In this document: positions 1 through 9,600 of the stretch, piece after piece
Layout: each line of letters opens with the position of its first letter
Position numbering within the stretch: the first letter of the stretch is position 1
From: Isoperla grammatica
Lineage: Eukaryota > Arthropoda > Insecta > Plecoptera > Perlodidae
Length of the DNA stretch: 64,000 bases
Reading direction: 5' to 3'
Assembly: GCA_945910005.1 (NCBI GenBank)
Contig: OX246740.1
Span: 46,890,526 to 46,954,525 of the forward strand
Made by a program: the position numbers and the translations under genes
The notes under the pieces: model-generated
What the model was told of the DNA's origin: nothing
What the model saw: only the letters and a program-made list of their open reading frames with translations
The model's database searches: none

Positions 1-108
1 ACCTATATACAATATGTAATTCATTTTAATCCATAAAATCCATTTTCCTACCAATATCTATCAACAATATGCAGCTAATAAAGAAAATAGACATAGAAAA
101 GGTTATAC

Positions 109-435
109 CGTATATTTGCACATTGTGTGTCCCTTGTTGGGACAAATCGAACAGTAGTCCGAGGCCCCCGCAGGTGCGGCAGGTGCAGGTGCAGCAGGAG
201 GAGCAGCAGGTGCAGCCGTAGTCACGGCAGGTGCAGCCGTAGTCACGGCAGGTGCAGCCGTAGTCGCGGCAGGTGCAGCTGTAGTCACGGCAGGTGCAGC
301 CGTAGTCGCGGCAGGTGCAGCCGTAGTCACGGCAGGTGCAGGTGCGGGGGCTGCAGGTGCGGGGTCCTCAGCGGCGACGCCTGCAGTCACCGCTGCCCAG
401 ACGGTTAGAATCACAGCGACGTAATTAAGATGCAT
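109..435 (-). CDS. First coding exon of a CAP-superfamily (antigen-5-like) secreted protein, partial gene
   Basis: Reading from the ATG at 435 the exon encodes a signal peptide of about 22 residues (hydrophobic VAVILTVWAAVTAGVAA). A Pro/Ala/Thr-rich stretch follows (about residues 24-90), then the motif DYCSIC...HTMCKY. That cysteine motif opens mature arthropod antigen-5/SCP proteins and also occurs in the complete CAP gene at 6446-11704. The exon runs into a GTATAA donor after residue 109 in phase 0, exactly as in that neighbour. The stop codon at 103-105 is therefore intronic. Later exons with the CAP domain must lie left of position 1. The product should be secreted; the Thr/Pro/Ala segment looks like an O-glycosylated linker (inference). 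No TATA box is obvious upstream. The CAP identity rests on the N-terminal motif and tandem position, not on the CAP domain itself. Confidence 0.72.
208..333 (-). repeat. In-frame 21-bp minisatellite, six units
   Basis: Six consecutive 21-bp units encode the heptad (A/V)TTAAPA, residues 35-76 of the partial CAP exon. Units differ by single bases, including one that switches Ala and Val. Being a multiple of three, copy-number change would keep the frame. Confidence 0.9.
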
Positions 436-1303
436 GACAACGTTGCCACATCTAACCGCGGTACCTGTTCGAGCGAAGTTCAGTTTGAAATGGACGTGGT
501 TAGTTTAAAACGTTGCCTCATCAAGGGACGTTCTATACGCTTGTTGTTGTTGTTTTATCTCACCTTATGTTGAGTGGACCAATCACGAGCAAGTATTCCG
601 CATACTCTCGGAATGAATTGGCTTGTTTAGATAATGTTGAGTTGAGCGTGATGTCCGGCTGGCTGGCTAATATCGCTCATATCAACTGTCACGGCCTGTT
701 GGAGTTTCCGGTCTGTGGACGGCAAAGTTTGCTTTTTCTTTGCTTTTTAAGGCGTTGGTTTATACCTTCCTCGTGGGATATTGTGCGTCACGGTTATGAG
801 TTCCGATTGTTATAAATCTCTTATTTAACGAAATAGAATATTGCAAATCCGTTTTATGAACGAGATATAATGAGATTCATCAAGGTTATCTGCTTGCCTT
901 CATTACAATTATTATAGTACATTTTCACAGGTCATTTGAGTAAATCATCTATTTATTTAGCGATGAAGTCTGCAAATCAGTGTTCCTCTTTTTCTCATTT
1001 CGACCCATTACATTAATTCTATCCCTAATATGGTTAAAATTCTAAAAAGAGGGCAATACTAGAGTATAAGGGTTGTTCTCCAAGTTTAATACATTTCCAA
1101 AGAAGTTTCGTATATATTTCTAATTAACCTATTTCTCATTCATCATCATCTTGTTCATTTTTCACCCTTTTTTTATACATATATATATATTTTACTTAAC
1201 GCCAATTACAACCCGGTCCCCCCCTCCCCCTATCCCACTCCAAACCCTTCAACTGTATCCCCTTATGACGACACCGACGATGTGTGATGGATTCTGATTC
1301 CTC
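436..1303. other. Non-coding stretch, nothing recognised
   Basis: This lies upstream of the partial CAP exon on its strand and should hold its promoter. I see no TATA box, repeat or protein-like reading frame. A (TA)n run sits near 1178-1190. Confidence 0.5.
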
Positions 1304-1336
1304 TGACGTCATATGACCTACCTGTCGAGTAAGTCG
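1304..1336 (+). repeat. Short copy of a dispersed repeat (ACCTACCTGTCGAGTAMGTC family)
   Basis: Matches the 3' half of the copy at 5686-5745 and, more weakly, 46116-46212: a TGACGTCAT-like segment followed by ACCTACCTGTCGAGTAAGTC. Confidence 0.5.
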
Positions 1337-1744
1337 TTAAACATCAAATAGTACAATTTAACCGAGCTATATATAACATAAATGCCACATTGAGCGACGT
1401 GGATCAGTTGTGTGAATCTGTCTTCAAAACTAATAATGCATTATTTTCGTTTCTGTACAGACATTCAATTGATTTCTTTAAATGTTTTTTGATGATGAAA
1501 TACTCCGTGACAGAGGGTGGTTTTTGTTGTTTTCCATTGTGCATAGACCACAGAGTAAATGCCAGGGTCGGTTGGAGGAATTGGCTCCGGGCGTACGCAT
1601 AAAAAGCAGAAGATAAAACGATATTTACGAAGTTTTAAGAAAACGGATAGTGTGAACAATGTCGGACGTGTAATCCGTATTATTTTTGACAGAAAATATA
1701 GAATATGCGCAGACAACATTTCCCAATTATTTTCATTTCATTTT

Positions 1745-1810
1745 TGAGACAGTGTACTAGCCCTGCGCTACGTTGCAGGTTCGAGTTCAGCTTGGGCATG
1801 GATGCCACGT
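1745..1810 (+). repeat. Decayed tRNA-like SINE head
   Basis: A box-B-like GGTTCGAGTTC is followed by AGCTTGGG, the same order as in the clearer head at 17953-18060. Box A is poor. Too decayed to assign to a family firmly. Confidence 0.35.
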
Positions 1811-2721
1811 GACAGCTTTTTTATCTTCATACATAACCCATTCATATTTTCAATTAGAATCCCTTGACATTGAATGTCTGATCATTGACATTGATAGTCA
1901 CTAAATAATGTGACACACAGCCCAAATATCATCCCCTTATCTATTCATAACCATCACCATTCTCTTTGGCTTTTTACTCATTGTAGAGTTCTTCCCTCGC
2001 CTCGTGAAAAAAGTTTTATAGTTTTTATGATGAGCCGTAATCTCCGAGCTAATCCATGCGAGTATTGTGGTACAATGCACCGGAAGTGGATCGTGATATG
2101 GCATTGACAATGATTTCGCGGACTTCCGCTCCATAGATGTAGCCTACATGGAATGGTAAAGGTCGTCCAGTTTTTTTAATGGGTCACGAGATTTTGATAT
2201 GCCATCAGTTTTACGGGGAAGAAAAATGGAAAACGCGTTTTTTGGTGGCTTCAGTGGTTGGTAATGAAAATACTGGTAACACTGTTAAGTTTTTTCCTAC
2301 TTTCTGGAAAAAGTTAGCGAATTGCTGTGTGGCCAATTCTTGGGTTGCCAGTTATCTCGAAAAAAATGTCTGCAGGTTTGGAACTAACAGTTTTGAAACA
2401 ATGCTCAAAAGGAAATCATAAGCGGTAGAAAATCGACTAAGGCCCGGTTTTTCAGTGTGCTCAAGCCTGTAGCACTAACCATCATACAGCCACTTATTAT
2501 CTACTAGCACTAGCATATCCCGAGCTCCCTCTGTTGTGTTCACTGTACATTAGTATTCTTCCAAGGACATACATTTAGTTTGAAATATTGCTACTGTGTG
2601 TCGTACCCATCCTGTTGATACAACTCTTCCGCAAGCGTATAGGACAATTTTATCGACTCGCATGCAGCAATAAATCCCGGAATGAAACAAATATGACGCC
2701 CGATATTATGACTTTCAATTA
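1811..2721. other. Non-coding stretch, nothing recognised
   Basis: AT-rich sequence without supported gene or repeat. GGCCCGGTTTTTCAGTG near 2441 looks like the end of a MITE, but no inverted partner was found. Confidence 0.4.
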
Positions 2722-2893
2722 AATATTTTACTCTCAACTTAAATTTCACCATGGCAACCACCAATCACAAGGCTTGAAATCAAGTTATCGGACTCCATAA
2801 TATTTATTTGACTTTCTGTTTACTTGATTTCACTGTAGCAACCACCAATCAGAAGCTTTGTAATAAAGTTATCGGATGCGAACATATTTGAAG
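2722..2893. repeat. Two diverged tandem units carrying GCAACCACCAATCA
   Basis: Two units of about 85 bp (about 2722-2806 and 2813-2893) share the order TTTCAC, GCAACCACCAATCA, AAGTTATCGGA. The core is the reverse complement of the TGATTGGTGGTTGC core of the MITE array at 7209-8209, so this is probably an older relative of that family. Confidence 0.5.
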
Positions 2894-3303
2894 GGAACTA
2901 ATAGACGAGGTATTAAAAGTCTTGATTTGCAGTAACATAATACGGTGGTTGCTCGTTTGGTCTGCTCGTTTAGGTTTGTAGCTCTTCATTTTATTGCTTT
3001 TACTTTGGCTTTACTGTTACTTTCACTTTACTACTTTGCCGACCAAGCAGGGAATAAATGAGTTAGATACTTTTGCTTTACTGTGCTACTTGATTGACCA
3101 ACTAGTTACTGAATAAGTATTGTGCTTTGCCTTCACGATTACTTTTTTTACACAACTTTACGGAACAAACTAGCTTCAATGATATGCATTTTTCTACTTA
3201 ACGACTTCTTTTACCATGCTGAAACCAAGACTTTAGACCGGAGCATATTTAAATAAAACGAGCATCCGAACAATATCCATGGTCATTAAAAAACACACCA
3301 AGT

Positions 3304-3504
3304 GCGTAAATTTTCGAGAGCTCCGCTCCCTTCCTCAGCTCGCGTATATTTGTTTATACTATACTTTTACTATATGGTGCCAACCAACCATTGAGAGAAT
3401 GAGACGTTTTCTCTCAATGGTTGGTTGACAGTATATAGTCAAAGTATAGTATAAACAAATATACGCGAGCTGAGGAAGGGAGCTGAGCTCTCGAAAAATT
3501 ACGT
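3304..3504. mobile_element. Foldback (hairpin) MITE, about 200 bp
   Basis: Inverted arms of about 85 bp face each other across a loop near 3400-3411. The left arm reads TTTTCGAGAGCTC outward-in; the right arm ends GAGCTCTCGAAAA. Inside, TATACGCGAGCTGAGGAAGG and AACCATTGAGAGA are mirrored with few mismatches. It has no coding capacity. Confidence 0.8.
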
Positions 3505-5685
3505 CCAATAGAGCCCTAGCACCAATTTGCACTGGTTGAGCGTTACTGTACTTACAGACATTCTTATCTTCTATCGTGTACATGTTATTTGTTCATAACA
3601 TGTAGCTTGTCCACCAGTTCAATACATTTATTGGAGTGCACAGTGATCCAGCGTTTAGTTCTTAAGAAAAACTAAATATTGGTTAGTAGCAACTTCTCCA
3701 ATATCGTTTAACGTTCACTTGGTTTTACTAAAACGCGTTAATTTTGCGCAACTACACACATGAAGGCGCACACGCTACAAATCCAAACCTTCTGATAATG
3801 TAACCATTTATCAGAGGATAGGAAGTGACCTCTAAGCCTTTGAGCTTTAGAACCCTTGAAGAGGGATTTCAAGGGGACACCGCGAGGGGAGAGCTTGGCC
3901 CTAGAATCCAAAATGGCCACGTTTAATTCATAAGTCCACAAGAGCCCCTCGCTTTGTGAACACTCAATATTTGTGGAATAGGTACCTATCTGACTTTTCT
4001 ACGAACCTTCTATGTTGCGTGGCTTCAACAAACCTATGGTGAACAAAGTTTTGGATTTATTTCGTAAATGTTTAAGCCATGTAATAGAAGTTCACGTTAA
4101 AAAGATTAGAAATATACGTTCGCTAGTGGTATTAAAATTAATATTTGCCGTAAATTCTGTTTTGTTACAGAACAATATCATGTATATTGTGTGTTTTCGT
4201 CGTATTACGACTTAAATTTACTTTCAGCTTATAGTAATTTGTGAGCCCGCATGGCGCAGGTGTTTTATTTGCTATTTACTATTGCGTCGGGTATTGTGTG
4301 ATGTTGTATTCAAAAACCAACATTTAGCGTTAACATTTTCCAACATTGAGGCTGCACATGCGTGGTGTTCACGGAATGTTTGGCGTTGTCATCTGTAAAC
4401 ATATGTCTAGAGTTTGCAGAGTAGATTCAAATAATGGCTTTGATATGTGTAAATACAAACACAGTTATCACACATGAACTAGAAAAACTAACAAAATTTC
4501 CTAAAATACCAAAAAACATAATTTTCACGATTTTTTAAAACGATTTTACAAAATTTACACGCATAGAAACCTTTGTTTATATTTCAGTCATAGCTACGCA
4601 AAATTTAGGATGCGTCAGATTCAAATAAAAATATAAAAATAATTACATGAGTTGAGGCTCATAGTTTTTAAAAATTTAACGTGTATAAATATTGAAACGG
4701 CAACTATGTAACTCATCTCTCTTCATGTCTTCGACCCGGAAATTTATAAGTTGATAGAGTTGAAACAGCTACTCACTCACAACTCTCAGTAACAGGTGGG
4801 TTGTGTAAGTGCGGGTTCGTCGCTCACGAACACGAGCAATGGTTAAAGTCAAACAAAAGAAAAACGTTTGGCTAGAGGCGAACTAAGCATATTTTACTGC
4901 GAGTTGCGCATGCATTCTATAAAACAAAAAAGGTCCTCCTTTGTAAATCAGTTTTTATAACTGAATGGGATAGGCATTAAATAAATAAAATAAATAAAAA
5001 AAAATAATATCACAGTTTGCCCGTCACTTCGTGCGTGATCTTGTGTTGTCTTGCAAATATATAGACATAGCCCATGTGTGCTCGATGTGTGTGTCATACT
5101 GCGTCGTTTCATTGACCGTAAACAAGATGCATGTCGGCTCTATTATGAAAACTTGTGTTCCTTTTTTTTAACTGATATACACACTTATACTTGTTCATGT
5201 TTTGTTTAACTCTTAAAATTGTTTGTAATTGTAATAATAACAAGGATGGGGATCGATTTTTCAAGTTAAATATAACAATAATAAGGAGGACCTACAGTCC
5301 TACACCCTTACCTTTCCATGTCCCATACTTCGTTTAAAAAGCGGTACAAACTAAAATTTGTAATTTCGCTCGAATTGAAAGGATACAGGAAATTTGTCCC
5401 AAATGTTGAGTAAGTAACTTATAGAAATCTTTCCAACATATAGATTGCTTTATTTTCTGTTGTGAAATCACTTGGAAATGGCTGATGTTCAATTATACAT
5501 AACGTGTGCTTGTGCAAGTGCAAATATTGATACATATTGTTTTATAAAACTATTGCGGTTCCGTCGTCAACAAATTAACGTTAATGAATTCCTCGAATAA
5601 AAACAACAACGCTTTGAATAGTAAATTCATCAAATAACTTCTGTATTCAATACTCATCTGGACCCGGGGTAGAATTTGTCCACGA
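3505..5685. other. Non-coding stretch
   Basis: AT-rich, no supported gene. An 11-bp inverted pair AGGTCCTCCTT (4931) / AAGGAGGACCT (5283) and an A-rich AAATA run near 4980-5000 might mark an old MITE or SINE tail, but I do not call it. Confidence 0.4.
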
Positions 5686-5745
5686 TAGCTCTGCCTGTCG
5701 TAACAAAGCCAACGTCGAATGATCTACCTGTCGAGTACGTCGTAG
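5686..5745 (+). repeat. Dispersed repeat copy
   Basis: Shares AGCTCTGCCTGTCGTAACA, then CCAAC, then CTGTCGAGTACGTC, with 46116-46212 in the same order and spacing, allowing small indels. A shorter copy is at 1304-1336. Confidence 0.6.
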
Positions 5746-6445
5746 AACATTAATAATAAATAATAATAGTTCAGTGTCTGCAATCTACATTCAAATGGTA
5801 AAATAGATACATGATTATTACAAGAACTTCTTGCAGATTACTCCACTCAAAGATAGCGTTTTTGTTATTGTAACTACTTTAAATTTTAATAATTATACAA
5901 AGGTTTATGATTACTTTAGTTTTATTCCTGAGTCAAAACATAATATTAATTTGAAAGTTAAAATATATCCCAAAAACGTGATTTTTAGTAGACGGTCTTC
6001 TTGTGGCGTTGTGCTGACATAGAGCCCATGTTTAAAAGGCTGTGAATTCATTCGAGGTTTGTTTGTACATAGATATAAATGTTGTAACCAAGATATGTAA
6101 CTGAATGGAGGTCCGAGGACCTATGCCCGCCATATTATATGATTGCCTGTTTGTTTACATTTTAACATGTGTGTTTTTCAATGTGTTATACTTATACATC
6201 GCCTGGCGTATGTCATTGATATTGATGGCTATAAAAAGAAAGTATGCGAGTATCTGTATATACCCATTGGACATAAAGTAGTAATTTCAGCATTGAAAAT
6301 AATAATTTCTAAATATACAATATGGCGACGTTCCGAGAATAATCCATTGTTGAAATCTCAAAAGAGAATCAGTTTTGGTACGTCCAGATAGCAGTGAGTT
6401 ACGTATTTTGGTAACAACATTTATATCTATGGTTTGTATCTGCGC
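5746..6445. other. Downstream flank of the CAP gene, nothing else recognised
   Basis: On the minus strand this follows the CAP stop codon and should contain the 3' UTR and polyadenylation site. No close AATAAA was found within 300 bases of the stop. Confidence 0.4.
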
Positions 6446-6698
6446 TCAGGGTGTGCAGAGGGCAGTGTAGGTTGTATCACAGGCGCTGCCGGTACCACAG
6501 TTGCTGCAGGCTGTACCAGTCTGGTACAGGGACACGGTGGAACTAAGTGGGATACCGCCAGCTCCGTAGTTGCACACGTAGAACAGCGAACGGACGGAAG
6601 AAGAGGTCCTGGTGAAGGCGCTGAATCCGCAGCCGATCGCAGTACTCGGTCCCCAAACCATGCGGCTGTAGTGGTGGCTTCTCTGCTCGTTTCGCTCA
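6446..6698 (-). CDS. CAP gene exon 4 (CAP signature 1 and 2, C-terminus, stop)
   Basis: Acceptor TTGTTCCAG|; 1 nt completes the codon split with exon 3. It encodes [17 protein letters not shown] and [10 protein letters not shown], the two CAP family signatures, then a Cys-rich tail with [13 protein letters not shown] and a TGA stop at 6446-6448. Nearby open frames on the plus strand are antisense shadows. Confidence 0.88.
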
Positions 6699-9600
6699 CT
6701 GGAACAATGTTACTTACATGACACTTTGTGTAGATTTCTCATCACATATTCGTGGAGAATTTTTTTCTTTTCATATTTACGGATTGTAAACACGAAAAGA
6801 AAAAAAATTCTCAAAAAATTCTTTTTTTTTCTCTTAAGAAAAAAATTCTGGTTTGAAATTTTCTTCAATTGTGTGGTATACGTATTAAATTCTGGATTCA
6901 CGTGTATGGTCAATTTAAATTTATTTTTATAGTTTTCATATTATAAAACACGGGTTTAAATCTTTGAAACGATCGATGCTATTAATTATAATAACTTTTA
7001 GCATTTTAATTAATTGCACTAATTCGGGGGGTCGTACTGTAATTAAATTTCATAGTGTGTAGAAGTAATCATAGAAACAAATGTGGATAGAAATATGTAC
7101 CTAAAATTGCTAGTTTATTTGATTATTAAAATGCTCAAACCCAACTCTCTTTTAAGCCGTAGGACTCGGGTTTGATTCTGGCTGAAGTAAACTTTTTTAC
7201 CAATTGCTTGGCCGGTCTTACAATCTCCTATCATAAGAAATTTATTCGTAGCAATTAAGCTATCTGGAGGATTTCAAGGGTTTTGATTGGTGGTTGCTAT
7301 GGAGAAAACAAACTATTCGACGAATTAGTAGTTATTGGGACATTGTAAGACTGGACCTAAGGGCTGGTCTTACAATCTCCTACTAAGAAAGTCATTTGTA
7401 GCACTTAAGCTATTTGGAGGATTTCAAGGGTTTCGATTGGTGGTTGCCATGGATAAAACCAGCTATTCGACGAATAAGTCTGTTATTGGGACATTGTAGG
7501 ACTGGCCGGTCTTACAATCTTCTAATAAGAAATTTATTTGTAGCAATTAAGCTGTTTGGAGGATTTCAAGTGTTTTGATTGGTGGATGGAGGAAACAAGC
7601 TATTCGAGTAATAAATAGTTATTGGAACATTGTAAGACTGGACCTAAGGGCCGCTTTTACAATCTCCTTATAAGAAAGTTATTTGTAGCAATTAAGCTAT
7701 TTGGAAGATTTTAAGTGTTTTGATTGGTGGTTGCCATGGAGAAGCAAGCTATTCGACGAATAAGTAGTTATTGGGACATTGTAGGACTGGCCAGTCTTAC
7801 AATCTTCTAATAAGAAAGTCATTCGTAGCAATTAAGCTATCTGGAGTATTTAAAGGGTTTTGATTGGTGGTTGCTATGGAGAAAACAAGCTATTCGACGA
7901 ATAAGTAGTTATTGGGACATTGTAGGACTGGCCCTAAGGGCCGCTTTAACAATCTCCTTATAAGAAAGTTATTTGTAGCAATTAAGCTATTTGGAAGATT
8001 TTAAGTGTTTTGATTGGTGGTTGCCATGGAGAAGCAAGCTATTCGACAAATAAGTAGTTATTGGGACATTGTAGGACTGGCCAGTCTTACAATCTCCCAA
8101 TAAGAAAGTCATTCGTAATAATTAAGCTATCTGGAGTATTTAAAGGGTTTTGATTGGTGGTTGCTATGGAGAAAACAAGCTATTCGACGAATAAGTAGTT
8201 ATTGGGACTAATAAATACTTACACGTAATTGGTAACCTTGTTGTTGTTGAGGCGTCGGGACTCGTCCGCCCACTTTGCTATAACGTCCGTCCACGCGGCA
8301 GTGGGGGTGGTATCAGTCGAGGTGGTCATCATAACGTTTTGACCGACTTTGAAACGATCAACGTTCCTGCAGGTATCTCGCAAGGCAGTGCAACGGTCTG
8401 CCCAGCGCTGGGCCAGTGTGGCCAGCTCGGTGTCCCAAACCTGTTAGAGAACATATTATCTATAGCATTCATCCGTCCCATTCATAATACGGATTTCTTA
8501 ATGCAGGAAGACAGGATCCCGAAAATTGAGTTTGAGAAAGAAGCAGGGAAAAAGAAAAGAAAGAGGGGAAGACCAAGACTGAGGTGGGAAGAAGTGATAG
8601 CAATGGACGTGGAAAGAAGAAATGCAACTTTGGAAGAGGTCAATCAGGAACGATGGTGGGAAGATAGAAAAGTATGGACAGAATTTGTAGAAAGAGCAGA
8701 GGAAGAAGAAAGTAAAGAGGAGAAGCCGGAGGAAGTTAACATGAGGGAAGCGTCAGGCATGGCCAGCCGGCTTCGATGTATACCTAGGGGCCAGAATATG
8801 ATGGGATTCATTTCCTATCCCCTACCCGACTTCATTGTTTGACACAGGGAGCAGATATATATATAACAAAAATTAAAACAACAAATGAAAATTTCCACCG
8901 ACCCCGCTAAACCCCCGATTTCTCTCTGTTATTATCGTTTTAAAATACTTTAAAATTGTCGAAAACAAAAAATGTCATCGATATGCAGCGTGCAGGAGTT
9001 TGACGGTCGAAAGTTGTTCTAACAAATATTTCCATTTTCTAAATGTTCTGTGTCTAGCAACATCACATGATTAAAAACATTTGAAAAATAGAAATATAAA
9101 TTGGAACAAAGAAACATTGATCAGATGTCCTTTTTTGTTTTACTTTTTGGCTACTTTAGAGCATTTTACAGTTATTTTAAGGATGGTCCACACAGATTTT
9201 TTAAGCATAAGATTTAGGGTTTAACGCGTAGTCGTAAAGTTGGAACATAGGAAACACGTACTGGCGTTCACACACAGTTTTAGTTTTAAGACTTAGTTTT
9301 CATTGTTGTTTTTAAACAACGTCTAAAACCTTATGCATTAGTATGTCTTAAAAATCTGTGTGGACCAGCCTTAACAAACATAAATATAGGGTTTCGCACG
9401 GTAAGTGGACATACAGCTTTAAAAAATAGAGCCTTTTCAGAATTGATCTAGGATCCTTAGATAGAGCTAATCACGGTCCTCTAGATCATCAATGACAACA
9501 ATGCACAACAGTGAAAAATGCACCTTATAAGATAACTATCAATTAGCACCCTTATGGTAAGTTTTTAGCTACGCGTTGCGAGCGAAGCGAGGGCGCGATC

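Noticed and set aside
127..408. Arg/Cys/Ser-rich plus-strand frame
   Set aside because: Antisense of the 21-bp minisatellite in the CAP exon; no signal peptide or family features.
6427..6721. Frames on both strands over CAP exon 4
   Set aside because: Shadows of the exon, which has splice phase and CAP signatures in only one frame.
8339..8500. N-terminal part of a 167-codon plus-strand frame
   Set aside because: This part is antisense to CAP exon 3; only the region from 8501 resembles a retrotransposon tail.
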